A stretch of 64,000 nucleotides of DNA, from NCBI GenBank assembly GCA_019925095.2, contig CM034405.1:12053401-12117400 (forward strand), read 5' to 3'. The notes under the pieces were generated by a model. It had not been told where the DNA came from. It worked only from the letters and a program-made list of their open reading frames with translations, and ran no database searches. The stretch comes from Dendrolimus kikuchii (Eukaryota > Arthropoda > Insecta > Lepidoptera > Lasiocampidae). The position numbers were made by a program, and so were the translations under genes. Below are positions 11,060 to 23,455 of the stretch, in pieces; position 1 is the stretch's first letter; each line of letters begins with the position of its first letter.

Positions 11060-12180
11060 TATTTTCGCGGCTGTTTCCTATTGATGTAGGCAGAGACGAT
11101 GAATCTCCACCTGCTACGATCCTGACAAACACTTTTTGCTTCATCAACTTTCATTAATCTTTTCATACGCTAATTTAAACTGCTTTTTATCTAACCTTCA
11201 AAATGTCTTGAATTTGATCATGGTGAGTACGTCTCAGTCTACTGGCGCCGACTCCACAAGTCACATTGCTATCATATACTTGTTTTGTGATTCTGCTTTC
11301 ATTCATTCTCTCTACTTGCCCAAACCATCTTAATATTCCTTTTTCATCTCTTGTCACTACATGTCTTTTCAATCCACAACGTTCCCTTATCACATCTATT
11401 TTTTATCATATCACTTACATTAACCTTAATTATACTTCTCAAAGCTCGCATTTCAATTGTACTTATCGTACTTTCATGCTTCTTCTATCATAGCCAACTT
11501 ATTCCTGCCATTACTCTCATTTCAATATCACTTGTATGCTTTTCGTCTCTGGTAAACATGCACCGTACGTAGGTAAACAAACTCTTTAACTTGCTCTACT
11601 TTTGCATTTCCTATCCGTGATAGGGGAATGCACAATGTGTAGCATTCACATTTTCATCCTTTGTCCTTGTTATCCACATTAACTTTCATATCCTTATTCT
11701 TAAAATATTCGTCCATAATTATTACCATCTCCTGTTACTCTTTTTCTGACGATGCAAGTATAACCTGATCATCGGTGTAGAATAGACATTTGATGAGTAA
11801 CCCATTCATTCATAAACCATTTTCACTTTCTTTCAAACCATTCAAGCAACTGTTCATAAAAAGGTTGAATAGCCACGGCGATTCTACGCATCCCTGTCTA
11901 ATACCTTTTTCGATGCTAAACGATTCGGAGTGAGTCCCGGCGATCATAATACAAGCACTTGAGTCGCCATAGAGAGACTTTAGTGATTATATCAGGTTGT
12001 CTGTTACCCCATACTTAGACAACGCTGACCATAATTCAATTTTTATCACTCTGTCGTAAGGTTTCTCCAGATCTATGAATGTACAATAGACATTTTGGCT
12101 TTTGGCTAAAATCTTTTCAATTATGCACCTTAATGTGAAGACTTGGTCCGTACATCCCATTCCCTATAATACTTTCAGGG
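11060..12180 (-). pseudogene. Decayed RTE-like LINE: RT palm and C-terminus
   Basis: The minus strand shows broken reverse transcriptase coding. Near 12130-12050 it reads DQVFTLRCIIEKIL then FIDLEKPYDRV (palm motif). Near 11900 it reads IEKGIRQGCVESPWLFNLFM, and near 11790 FYTDDQVILA (catalytic box, with T in place of the usual A before DD). The end reads CGLKRHVVTRDEKGILRWFG and VERMNESRITKQVY, matching GLKESVGVKVRKGMLRWFG in the copy at 32526, and finally DEAKSVCQDRSRWRFIVSAY near 11100. Stops at several places show it is dead. At 12185-12245 a plus-strand stretch reads LKKADGTPDVYSNYRG, like the RT start motif, so a second fragment may sit head to head. Confidence 0.7.
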
Positions 12181-12339
12181 TTAATCATATTTTTCTATTG
12201 TCTGAAGAAAGCAGATGGCACGCCAGATGTATATAGTAATTACCGTGGACTATTGAAGCCTGCAACATGAAAGTCGAAACATATGCGTTGCCGAGCTATG
12301 CGAATAAATCTTTAAAAGTAATTGTAAGACATAAACTTC

Positions 12340-12577
12340 CGTATTTATTTTAAAAAAGCCTGAGATAGATTAATATGAAGAAAAATATTTTTTATCTACC
12401 TGAACACATCTAGCGGAAAGAAACAGCCTAGCAACAGCTAGGTTTTCTTTCCGCTCAGTCTGCTGTTGCGAAGCACTGTACATAGAATAGGAAGTATAGT
12501 TTAAATTTTTTAACTTACCTTCAAAAAATGATCTTCAGTGGATCTTATTTTGAATAAAACTTTTGAATTTGAATCTA
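12340..12577 (+). repeat. LINE-tail-like repeat containing a hairpin
   Basis: It shares CATAGAATAGGAAGTA and CTTTTGAATTTGAA blocks with 18130-18363. At 12412-12455 it contains a hairpin: AGCGGAAAGAA pairs with TTCTTTCCGCT, then CCTAGC pairs with GCTAGG around an AACA loop. Confidence 0.55.
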
Positions 12578-13215
12578 AAAATTGTATACACGAGTATTAA
12601 ACTAAATATCCGCCGTCTGCGTTAGCATTTAATTTTATAACTCACTTCGTTATTATTTCTGACACGTACAATAGCGCTTATGTGTATAGATAAGAAAGTG
12701 ATTAACTATCTACGTATAAGTCTCCCCACCAAAATAGAAAAGATACAAAAATATAAAGTCAGGAAAAATATAAAACGAGTTTGATTACAATACTTTGAAA
12801 TCACTATAATAAAACAATATTATACGTAGATCAATGGGTGAGGTAGTTCAGAGAGAAATCAATTAAGACACTTTTATCATCATACAAAACGTCATACTTG
12901 ATTTTGTATTTGTATAGAGTGTTATGACGTCATAATCATAATATATTTATTGTTTATAGAATAATTAAAGTTAGATATAAATTCATAATGAAGGTTTCCA
13001 TTTTTCGTATATGTGAAACATATAACAAAAATCGAATCTCTAAAATAGAGTATAAAAATTATACAATACATTTATAAATTAATATTAACGAATACAGATT
13101 TCTTATAACGTTATTAAGTATATTATTTATTTTGAAATATTTTCTAAAATATAGTATTATAATACCCTAGTGTGTATGTTTGGAAAATCCAAACTAATTA
13201 TTTAATTAAATATAA
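12578..13215. other. No gene seen
   Basis: Very AT-rich. No supported feature. Confidence 0.45.
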
Positions 13216-13570
13216 ATGATGAGCTATTTATTTGATTTGGTGCTTACGTCGCCATTCTACCACCGCACTGCTCGCCAGCGAGTCGGAGTTCATCCCCGCT
13301 CTCCTGGCACCTGGAATTCATCCACTGTACGTGGCACCCGCTCCTTTATGCCCTACGTGAGCCAGCTATGGAATGAACTCCCTCCCACGGTTTTCCCAGA
13401 GCGCTACAATATGGGGCTCTTCAAAAAGGGCGTAAACAGATATTTAAAGTCTCAACGAGGTAGGCAACGCATCAGCTCCCTTAGTATTGCAGATGTCCAT
13501 AGGCGTCGGTAGCCACATGTCATCAATTGGAAACGTTTGCCAATTTGTTTACAAGCAAAGATTAAAAAAA
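13216..13570 (+). pseudogene. CR1/Jockey-like LINE C-terminus and 3' tail
   Basis: The frame to the stop at 13510-13512 reads SPFYHRTARQRVGVHPRSPG, then SFMPYVSQLWNELPPTVFPE and YNMGLFKKGVNRYL. This is the typical end of CR1/Jockey-group LINE proteins, where the RT is followed by a segment with SF.PR..RLWN.LP and FK..V...L. It ends IADVHRRR. The DNA around the stop (ATGTCCATAGGCGTCGGTAG) matches the 3' part of SINE family A. A 5'-truncated insertion, and no RT remains. A second diverged copy is at 35186. Confidence 0.7.
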
Positions 13571-13956
13571 ATACTATTTGAACTGCCACAAAAACGCCGT
13601 TGTTTGACGTCACTCAAAGGCTAATAATTTGCCTAATGGGTCATAAGTGTCCGCTTACGATTTGTGCATATTTGTTGAAAATGAACCTAAAGTTTATTTA
13701 GAGTATTTATATTTATTTTTAATATAAACTTGAACTGAGAAGATTAATATAAACACCTAAAGCTACATACACATGCACATAGGTATACATGAATAATCTA
13801 TAATAATAATAACTAACAAGTAATCAATTACTTTTTTAATTAAAATAATTTTCATGTAGCCGTCCTCCTTTTATAACGATCTATCGTACCATATACTACA
13901 TATATATACGCCTTTTGCTTCACATACTTTCACTAAACTTCTTTGTTGTAAATACA

Positions 13957-14024
13957 ATACATACATACATAACTTCACGCCAGTTCCCTTGCGGGGTAGG
14001 CACGAACAACAGAGTGCCATTTAG
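13957..14024 (-). repeat. RTE-like LINE 3' tail, very short
   Basis: A (CATA)n run precedes CTTCACGCCAGTTCCCTTGC and following bases, identical in type to 520-610 and 32526. Only about 68 bp were inserted or remain. Confidence 0.65.
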
Positions 14025-14985
14025 ATTTAAAATTCTTTTTACTACTATTCGAATTAAACATAAAATGGTGGTATATAGGTATTTACGATAGTACTCCACA
14101 GCGTCTGTTACCAAAGTCTAAAGTAGCTTGTTAGCAAATTATTCAACCGGTGACCTGTGACAGGAGTGACCCTTCCTTTCGGATGATTAGTCTGGAACTA
14201 ATTGATTTTACTGCTAAGCGTTGGCTACCGGCGACATTTTGGTGGCCGCAGTAATAGTTGGTGAGAGCTACTCCATATTAGGTAACTTATTACCGATAAA
14301 CCTTTAATATATGACTTCGTAATTGTTAAGGCACATCTCAGCTATGCACTTCAAAATCTAGCAAGTATATTCTAAGAAATTTTACCCTATAGCCAATAAA
14401 AGTCATGAACTTCAACGATATGCCACATCAATACTATTCATTAAGCTTAGTAGCAGTACAATAGGCACTGATGATATTCTATATGCCTGTTTAAACTATC
14501 CCCTACCCAAGTAGCATATAAAAGACCTTATCTACCTACCTTCTCTAATTTCATCTATAGTGTTAATAGTCTCTAGAAATCATAGGGGTAGGTATTATAT
14601 TTATCATTTGGTTAAAGAATCCTAAAAAACCTAATACAAATACATATTATATCTAAATGAAATACGCCGCTGAATGTTTGTTATAAACGTATCGGTCTAT
14701 GTTTGCACGCGAATAATACATTTGCAGTTTGTAAATGGCAGGTTTCATTACATCGTATTGATAGAAGCATTGTTGATAATAGCTAAACGATATTGCCTAC
14801 CTGTGAATCTGATGGGAGCAATTACATTAGGATTTAGGACAATATATAGGGTACATTAATGAAATCCTTGCTAATATGTAAGTCACTTACTTAGTATGTT
14901 CCTGATAGTGTTTAATTTTCCACAAGATACATAATCTACGTTCAGGGCCGTCGTTACCCGTGGATGCAAGGAGTGCGTAGCACCC
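14025..14985. other. No gene seen
   Basis: No coding support. 14941-14985 (CAGGGCCGTCGTTACCCGTG) looks like part of an older repeat into which the R1-like LINE at 15000 jumped. Confidence 0.4.
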
Positions 14986-15570
14986 GTGCGCAGGGACCCT
15001 TTTTTTTTGGCCAGGGGAAATCCGTTTGAGGACTAAGCCGCGACAGACACAGAAGCCTGGAGGGATGTTCGCGACCCGTGTGAGTGTGTGGGATTCGCCA
15101 GATCGGGGGTGGCACTAGCGTACCCGGTCAGAACCGGTGCCACGCTATTGCCACGCTCCAGTTAGGGATACCCACTAAAACCCCTGGGTGTTCCGTCCTG
15201 CGCCTTATGTCAGGGCTACGTGAATGCGGGCTTCCCAACTCCGCGTGCCCTGGCAGGCGTGGGCTCCCCTCACTGGGCCTCTTCTTATGCCAGGGGACGT
15301 GTCCCCCGGCTACTACTAGGTCTCTTTCGTGCGTGGGGCGGTCTGTAACGCGCCCCACGGGAAGAAAGATGAGCGCGCGCGGAACACTCGCGCTCTCATC
15401 TCGACAGCATGTGCGGGTGAGTGAGAACCCCTATACCCCTAGGGGCCTCACCCGCGCCGCCCGCTTACGGCGGGCGAAGGTCACTATCTGACCTCCGGCG
15501 TCGGCACGTCCTCCTTTGGCGGGAGCGGAGCAGGAAATTACGCTCACGCTCCCGTTGTGCGCAGGGTCCC
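14986..15570 (-). mobile_element. R1-like LINE, 5'-truncated, with 14-bp target duplication
   Basis: The inserted part is 15000-15556, flanked by GTGCGCAGGGACCC (14986-14999) and GTGCGCAGGGTCCC (15557-15570), a 14-bp duplication with one mismatch. Read on the minus strand it begins in the last codons of an ORF2 protein (RERERNFLLRSRQRRTCRRR, ending DLRPP), has about 470 bp of GC-rich 3' UTR, and ends in a short A-tail (T-run at 15000-15008 on the plus strand). The longer sister copy at 31078 carries more of the coding end. R1-clade assignment rests on the arginine-rich C-terminus preceded, in that sister, by a SFCEHVMFAKEEAE segment. Confidence 0.75.
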
Positions 15571-15657
15571 AGGTGAACAAACAGATTGACTTCGATGAGT
15601 AGCGCCATATTCTTGTCTTTCATCCATATAAACCAGGTCGTTCCTGAAAAAAAAAAC

Positions 15658-16175
15658 TGTAACAAACAAGAGCAGACTGGCTGATAAGACGAATGCATAA
15701 AGAATATCAAAATTATGCATTCCAGAAGTGTCTCCCGAGTATATAAGTAGCGTAACGGGCTTACCGGGGAGTACAGTTCAGGACAGCGAAGCGGCAAGTG
15801 CGACACGGAAGAGATGGAAGAGAAGTTTAATAGAAGACAGTGACGAGTTTAGTGGTGAATTTAGTGAAAAGTTTAGTGGGGAGTTCAGTGAAGGAGGAGT
15901 GTAGCGTAGTTTAAGAGGAGATCCAGAAGTAATCTATACGCGGTAAATTCGGTGGTAAGCACTGTACTAAGAGAGGGGGGTCTACGCAATATCGGCGACG
16001 GTATTGCGAGTGAGACATCTTATGGTCGTGACAGTGCGTCGTTAGTTGTGCGTGTAGAAGCAACCCTGCAGAGAAGACTCAAACGTAAGGCTGCGTAAGT
16101 TAATAAAAGCGTTTAGTTAAACGAATTGGTATTTCCTTCCAATCCTAAGTGCGTGCCCAAAGCTCGTTCGTAACA
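15658..16175 (+). repeat. LTR fragment (same family as 23456-24135)
   Basis: It shares a TATATAAG promoter box (15740), the GTTTAAGAGGAGATCCAGAAG block, CAATATCGGCGACGGTATTG, an AATAAAA signal near 16103 and the CGTAACA end with the solo LTR at 23456. The 5' third of that LTR is missing or replaced here, and no target duplication was found. The left boundary is approximate. Confidence 0.65.
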
Positions 16176-17789
16176 ATATTATTTTCAGCATTTTCCAGTT
16201 CCAAATTCAAAATTTAGTAGAGCGGACCAGTTTTGACAACACTATGGAATTTGAATTTTAATCAAAAATTAATTAAAGTTTATCTGAACAATAGATCTGA
16301 CTGACTATACCCCACACGATCATGTACATTAAAAAAAACCCTCAGTTACATGTCTTTGTATAGGCATTTTTAGTTGTTTCAAGGTTTTATTACATCATTG
16401 TTACTGTTCAATTCTGTTATTACCTGATGTATCCGTCGATAGCGACCACTGCTATGATTTTCTGGCATGGGCACGAGAATAGCGTGCATAAGCGAACTTA
16501 TTCTTCAAAACTCGGCTGCAATAGAAGCAATGTAACTATCCTATTTTCGTTACATGTGTATGTGTCGCTCGCAACGTGCTTGCGAGCTTGCGTCGAATTT
16601 TCTGGTTTTGACTTCTAGTGTCGAGGTTTCGGTACAACTGGTTTTGTATTCCTTGACGCTATCTACCGTGGGTCGCCCGTCTAGGTTTTTAAAGCGCATT
16701 TTTCTCCCATTTGTCACTAGCAATGCCGCATGCCGTAAAAGAAAATGACTGAGATATAAAAAGACAGACGGAGAGACGAGCAAACGACAGATAAACAAAT
16801 GAACAGATTTAGTCATGACGAAAACATAACGATTCCGTTTTTGTCAAAATTTTCACGGGACCTTAAAAATGTTATGAATTCGAAGGTCACCCAAATCAGA
16901 CCAAAAGCTAATGTTAACAGACACTAATGAATCTACATGTATCCCATTCAAACACATTCGCACAAATGGAGATTAAAACCTGGCTAAAAATTCTTATAGC
17001 CTAACTAAATACCACTCACTACCTGAAACTAAAACTGACAATAAATTCATTTCTACAATTTCATTTGTATAAAGAACGTAAAACACTCCTCAAACCAACA
17101 GTTATTATTAAGTCAAGGATGAAATGAGGTTGGCTCGCTTCCATCTCATAAAATGGTAAAACAATTAAAGTTTTCCAGGGAATGCTTGACGAACTTATCA
17201 ACACAATTTATATACTTACATTTAATGCTATTCCAAAGAAACTTAAGCATTATGTTGAATGCAAATTTTCTGCTGATTTATAACTAAATCCAATTTCCTA
17301 ATTAATCACTAGCTGTAATTAATACATAATTAGTAGTATTTGAAGCATGATGACTTGACATGAATTGCTCATTTGCACACTTAATTATATTTGCTATATA
17401 ATTTGAAATATAAAGGCATTTAATTATGAGTTTAACATCTCTAAACATCTTATTTATGAAATTTAAATTCAATTTTGAAATACTGGATTATTTTATAATG
17501 TTTCAAATACTTACGTACGTACGTACAGTACATGAAGTCTGGATTAAGTAGTTTCTATGCGTGAAAGCAGAAGTTGACGAACAGTAGGTATATTGTGTGT
17601 CACCCCCATTTTATATAACTACCCTACAATCTAAATCGTCTTTAGCAATATAAAAGATAGAAATTTCATTCTAGATCATATTAATATAGAGTGAAAAATG
17701 CTGCAAGAAAAACGGCTGTGACATATACGAGAACAAACATATGGATGGACGCAAAGTAAAATATATATGTGTCAATTTTGCCATGTGAC
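16176..17789. other. No gene seen
   Basis: 16427-16760 has open frames on both strands and somewhat higher GC, but no motif or splice context. A TGACG/ATTCCGTTTTTG block near 16815-16845 belongs to a loose dispersed family. The rest is AT-rich. Confidence 0.4.
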
Positions 17790-18130
17790 TGCATTAATTC
17801 TTCGAACAGTAATTGTTTATCATACTTCTTACTAATTACCTTTAGCCCACTCAGGTCTAATAATGCTGCTAATTCTATAAATAGTATGATATGTTTTATG
17901 TTCGTATAGTATATAAATTATATTCTTAATATACTCAATCTTGGACTACTTCAAATTATTTATTGTCTTCACCGCTACTGTTATGTTTGAATATTTTCCT
18001 TAGTTTAGGGGGTTGCCTGGAAGTGATCGCTTTAAGCAATAAGGCCGTCCTTTGATCAATATTTATTATACCTTGTTTTAAGTACGTAGTTTTAATTTTT
18101 GGTGATCAATAAGGTGTTTTCATTCATTTA
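17790..18130 (+). repeat. LINE 3' tail with (CATT)n end, copy 1
   Basis: CCCACTCAGGTCTAATAATG, TTTATTGTCTTCACCGCTAC and GGTTGCCTGGAAGTGATCGC occur in the same order as at 24150-24470. The end is a short CATTCATT run. Clade unknown. Confidence 0.6.
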
Positions 18131-18363
18131 TTCACTTCTGTATTTATTTAAAAAAAGAACTTGAGATAAATAAATAGGAAGAAAAATAATTTTTAGCTAT
18201 GCGTGTTGCTGGGGAGTGGGGTCTTCTCCTTAAACAACGATTAGCACATTGCGAAACAGTGTACATGGAATAGGAAGTAGATTTAAATATTAACTTATAT
18301 GTATAACCTTCAAAATATGTTCTCCAGTGGAATTTAAATTAAATAAAATCTTTTGAATTTGAC
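18131..18363 (+). repeat. LINE-tail-like repeat
   Basis: Shares GTACATGGAATAGGAAGTA and the ATCTTTTGAATTTGA end with 12340-12577. The two copies differ in the middle. Confidence 0.5.
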
Positions 18364-18913
18364 AACAAAACTCTAAACTGTTTTTAGAGTTTAGTACCGT
18401 GTGACAATTTTGCGACTGAAAACAGACGACTAATATAACTTTCTATGAAAGTAAAGAAGGAATTTATAAATTAATTATTTGTGGCCTTTTTATATGTAAT
18501 TTTATTATGTTAAAAAAGCTAATCTAATCTCATAGATTAGAGTTGTGCAGATTATGACATCTGCACCAACGGGATACCGAATATTCGTCCAAACTGTATC
18601 CAAAGCAAGCAGTAATGCAACATAACCTACCGCTTTTAAATTTTATTAAAAAAATAATAGAAATTTCAATGTTGCAGTGTATATAATTGTTATCTCAAGT
18701 GATTTTGTGTTTAAAGCAATTTAAAGATAGTTTTGTTTGTAACTTACTTATATTTTAGAACAAGTGATTTTTTCGTATCATTTTATGATAATAACGTTTT
18801 TTTTAACATCAAAACCAACTTTATACTAATACTAAAAAGTTAAAATAAATATTTTCTAGAACTTCTTGAAATCATTTGCAATTTTAATGTTGTTTTTTTT
18901 ATTTTTTCCTTGG
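18364..18913. other. No gene seen
   Basis: AT-rich, without supported features. Confidence 0.45.
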
Positions 18914-19309
18914 AACCGACTTCAAAATGTTGTAGAAAATATTTGTTTTTGATTGTTAATTTGAAGCCGGTTTTGATTTGGTTAAAAAATATTATTTTTA
19001 GTTGCTCGAATAGTTTAAGAAATAATATTTTAACCGCCTGTAAAAATTGTACTACTGGCTTGCGTATACAAGTTCTGACTTTCCAAGAGTGTAGGCGCTT
19101 GGTGCTCTTCATCAAGGGTTGCCCTCGATTTCCCTGGTATCACTCATCAGATCCTGACTTGGTGACAATGAGACTACTCCAGGAATAAAATCTTTCAAAC
19201 AAAGAAAAAGTTTTGATAGTCAGTACACTATTGACAGAGAAATTGCGTAACAAACAAACAAAAAATACATACAGTCGATTTGAGAACGTCCTCCTTGTGG
19301 AAGTCGGTT
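18914..19309. mobile_element. MITE-like element with 10-bp inverted ends
   Basis: AACCGACTTC at 18914-18923 and GAAGTCGGTT at 19300-19309 are perfect inverted repeats, with long A/T-rich flanks. Inside, AATTTGAAGCCGGTTTTG and TTTAACCGCC are diverged repeats of the end motif. This end motif is widespread in lepidopteran DNA. No transposase. Confidence 0.6.
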
Positions 19310-19860
19310 AAAAAAATTGTGTAAAACTATGATTTATTGTTAAATATACGTATTCATTTCAAATAGGTATCAGAGAAATTTTGGTATACAGTCGAATATT
19401 AAATTACAAACCGAAAAGCGAATACTAGTCGAATATTCGCCACGACACTAGTATTTATATATAATATGTACTGCCCTAAATCCAAAAGTAGAGGTTTAAC
19501 ATAAGCTTGAGTACTAATAACAGCTGCTTAATCGAGTAACAGCGTAGAGTGGCTTTTGACCCGTTAGGATTCAAGGGTCCTCATCCCCGGAGTGTGGCTA
19601 AAACACTTCAGTCTCTCATATCACAAAGTATGGGGTGGAACATACTTAGTTTTAGATAACTAGTTGACCCTTCTCTTATTTCTAGGTTATTTGAGTATTA
19701 ACCTTTAGAGTTCACGAAGCGTTAAGTAAGTACACCTTTATATTGAACCTTTCCAACTATGCCAACTAATTTACTAACTGAATAGAAGTCTCAGAAGAAC
19801 AACGAAAAGTATAGAAACTGTTAAAATAAAAGTTGAATAACAGTTCTTTTATTTATATAC
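19310..19860. other. No gene seen
   Basis: No supported gene or repeat, apart from scattered AT-rich sequence. Confidence 0.4.
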
Positions 19861-20190
19861 GTTCAGTGGTTTCCAAAAAATATGCGAACGCAGCGCCATC
19901 TTTTTCGCTATTTTCGTTTATCCCACGGAAACAACGTCCTTAATCGATATAAAAAATATCCTAAGTTACGCCCCTAGATATAAGCTAGCTCTATATTTTG
20001 TTTCATTTAAATCCGTTCAGTAGTTTTCACATGATATTCTAACAGACAGACAGACTGACAGACAGAAAGACAGACCGACATACAGACAAAAATTCTAAAA
20101 ATTGCATTTTAGAAATCTCCTGGTCAGAATTATTCCCCCTGACTTATTTCACATTTTCAAACGCATTGTATAAACTCGAACCATTTATAG
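19861..20190 (+). repeat. Dispersed repeat, copy 1
   Basis: CGTTCAGTGGTTTCC, GCGAACGCAGCGCCATCTTT, ATCCTAAGTTACGCCCC and a GACAGACAGACTGACAGAC block match, in order, the copy at 22541-22880. Age and class unknown. Confidence 0.6.
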
Positions 20191-20447
20191 ATTTTTTATA
20201 CTATAAATACATGTCAGTAGGTTAAATCAAATCAATGATCGAAAGATCTAACTAACGATACCCCACAAATCTTTGTGTATAATGTATATTGAACTAATCA
20301 CGCTTCAGTATATGTATGACAGTTAAGATTTATTATTGTATTGAAAACTTTAGGCGCGTTGGAAACTTTTGCGATGGGAAAAAAGTACTAAGTTCGCGTG
20401 ACCATCACGCCCAGTTACATATATAGATATTTGTATGTGTGTGTGTG

Positions 20448-20466
20448 TTCATATATGCGCGCGCAC

Positions 20467-20512
<46 letters not shown>
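20448..20512. repeat. (GT)n microsatellite with GCGC block
   Basis: A long GT run preceded by ATGCGCGCGCACGCG. Confidence 0.9.
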
Positions 20513-21423
20513 AGCTATTTTAAGATGGGGAAAAAGTACTGAATTTGCATGACCGTTATGCTCAGATACAAAGTTTTCACTTCTGACATGCAGTCTTACG
20601 ATTGACAGTTTTTCTTCATGATTTGTCTATAATAGCATTATGTAGCGGCTTATTAAGTACTTGTTGATATATTTAATCCATAGAGACTTAGTACTCTTCA
20701 AGAAAAATCACAGTGACACAAAGATAGACGAACACGTCAATAGACGGACGTACATGACGATGTCATATAGGTTCCGTTTTTGCTATAAAGCCAGTCTAAA
20801 ATACATGGTTTCTTAAGTTTGTATCAGCTCCAACACTTCCAATGTAATGATGCTTTTGTTCTGAGGCATGACATTAAAGCATGGCCCATGGCCTACTCTG
20901 AAATCAGATGGATCTTAACCAAATATTGTTCTTAAATCTTATATTTTTATGTTATCTTTGTAAAATTATAGTATTTTTTTAACCTAGCATACAAATTACA
21001 ATTACACATACACATATTTTTGTTTTCTGTTATAACCATCAATGGTGTGTATCTTGACTTTTGTATTTTTACTAAATGATATTAATTTACACTATCGTTG
21101 AATATCCAATAATAGCAAATAATACAATAAATAAAACGATTGATATACTGACACTTATAATGCCGTCACTGTGGCCACAAGAAGTAAACATTTCACCAAA
21201 AAAAAGTTAGGTAATTCTGCAAAAGCAGAATACAGCAAACCAAACTGTGTTAATAACGAACAGCGCCATCTAAATAATTTTGATCATTGTAAAGTTACAA
21301 TCAATTAAAAAAATATTGCTCTAGAAAACTTAATATTTCTGTTAAACCTCGAGTAAAGATATAAATATTTTTAATAATATAATAATTAGTTGAATATTCT
21401 ACAAAATAGTTAAAGAATCATAT
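20513..21423. other. No gene seen
   Basis: A GACGATGTCATATAGGTTCC block at 20755-20785 belongs to a loose dispersed family also seen near 36995 and 60495. Otherwise nothing. Confidence 0.4.
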
Positions 21424-21711
21424 TTTTTATTATTATTGCCCCACTTGATGGAAAGCGGTTACCATTGCCCATGGACATTTGCAACACCAAAGGTACTACA
21501 AATGCGCTGCTGCTCTCTTAAGGGAAACTGGAATCTGGTCCCTAATGCCAGAACACAATACAAGGTTGTTATGGAGGCATACTCTAGACCAGGGGTGGTC
21601 GCCATCCAGTCGAGTAAATACCCTACCACCTGGCTGTGGGTTGTTTTGTCGCCTTTTACGACAGGCCGCCCGGCCGCACGAAATTATATTCTTTCTCCGT
21701 TTCTGCACGGA
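21424..21711 (-). repeat. SINE family A
   Basis: Reverse-complement copy from the T-rich tail end to the CCGTTTCTGCACGGAT start. All blocks of the family are present. Confidence 0.85.
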
Positions 21712-22540
21712 TATGATTCCTTCACTATTTTGTAGCCCAATTCTCCTAACAAACAGATTAACGTCCTTTGTCACATTCTTCGAAGAATAAACATTAATCC
21801 CAGTTCATACACATCCATAACAAGCTTAAAGATTAACTACAATACTAAACTTTATGTGCCACCCAATAAAGAAACGTGTTGTTGTACTTTAATAGGTAAT
21901 AATTCATTAATACCGTACTTAAGTGTAACAATTTTCCGTTGAAGAGATTGTGTTGAGACATTACAGAGGCAGTTAACTGCTACGAGCCATCATTTGAATG
22001 GGAAACCATTATGCGTTTATGCTTAATGATTATTTGAAACTCCTCATAATTTGTGCCATTCGTAACGTGGGTGTTTAAATGTCTGCCCATTAAGGATTGT
22101 TCTGACCATGTAATTGTTTTATATTATTTTTTCCTACAAACGGTATAATATTGCGAAATTATTTTTAACAGGCAAATTTTATCAATTCGGCTGTGTGTGT
22201 TAACGATAGAATTCGATGAATGAACGGCCCGCTCGGTGTTGCCTGTAAAATAAAATAATTAGTAAATCATTTAAAATATAAACAACATAAATATATTCTA
22301 GTAGTATAATACCATTATTGTACATTTACCTGTGTGTCTTTTATTTAAAAAATAATAGCAATTTAAGTACACAGAGAATATTCCAATACGCACGAACTTC
22401 ACTTGGGATCAGCCCGAGTAACCGGGGTCAGCTGTCTGCGAATACCAACCGTGACGTACGTACCCTACATTTCATTTTTCTCTAGCTCTTCTCTTGTTCT
22501 TCTTTCTTCTCTAAAGAGAGAGCTTTTCTAAAGGTATCCT
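21712..22540. other. No gene seen
   Basis: No supported coding or repeat feature. Confidence 0.4.
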
Positions 22541-22880
22541 AAGTGTTGATTCGGGATATAAGTTAACTCTGCGTAATGTTTTATTCATACACGTTCAGTA
22601 GTTTTCAAAAAGGATGCGATCGCAGCGCTAACTTTTCCGATATTTTCGTCTATCTCGCCGAAACGACGTCATTTATCGGAATAAAAAGTATTCTAAGTTA
22701 CGTCCCAGGATATGAGATTGCTCTGTGTCGAGTTTCATTTAAATCTGTTCAACAGTTTTCAGGTAATGCTCTAACAGCCAAACAAAAGTTATAATAAATA
22801 TATTTTCGGAGTCTGCTGGTTCGAATTAGACCCCCTGATTTTTTCACTTTTTTAAACGCTTTGTACACACTCGAACTATT
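22541..22880 (+). repeat. Dispersed repeat, copy 2
   Basis: Same family as 19861-20190: ACGTTCAGTAGTTTTC, GCGATCGCAGCGCTAAC, ATTCTAAGTTACGTCCC and CACTCGAAC blocks in order. The open frame across it is not a gene. Confidence 0.6.
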
Positions 22881-23451
22881 TACAGAATTATTATAATATA
22901 TATTGAGAATACTCATAAGCGACGAACATAAGATTTTGCAGGAGACGACCTACTTTACAAATAGTTCCGTTAATTAGTGTCAGTCAAAAAATATTTTTGT
23001 AGGTAATCTACAAGAAGCACTCTTCTGCCTGATGCGTATTTGCTTAAAGATTGTCTTAACACTTGAATATTCATGAACAATTGACACGGGCTAGTTGCAA
23101 AAACAGAAAAATCGCTTGAAAGCAAATTAAATTACTATATAGTGGTTAAGGATAATGAAGCTATTCGTCAGTAGCTGTTTTAAGTTCAACATGGAAGTGA
23201 ACATTCTTGGGCAATTTCTTTAGCGCGGACAGAACAATAAGTAATGCTTAGTGCCCCGATTCCGCGTGAAACCAATTTAGAGCCGATATTTATTGGAGTA
23301 GATGTTAACATAGACGATGTAGCTACTTTTCTCCATGTCTTTGATTATATAAGCTTTATGTATGCATATTTTTAAATTAGTTTTGTAAGAATATTATCAG
23401 TTATAAATAAGTTGAAAATTGGTGCAAAAATCACATCGCTTAGGACTATAC
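22881..23451. other. No gene seen
   Basis: Nothing supported. Confidence 0.4.
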
Positions 23452-23455
23452 ATAC

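Noticed and set aside
18840..19188. Frames of 91-92 codons on both strands
   Set aside because: They lie in the MITE with AACCGACTTC ends and show no protein motif.
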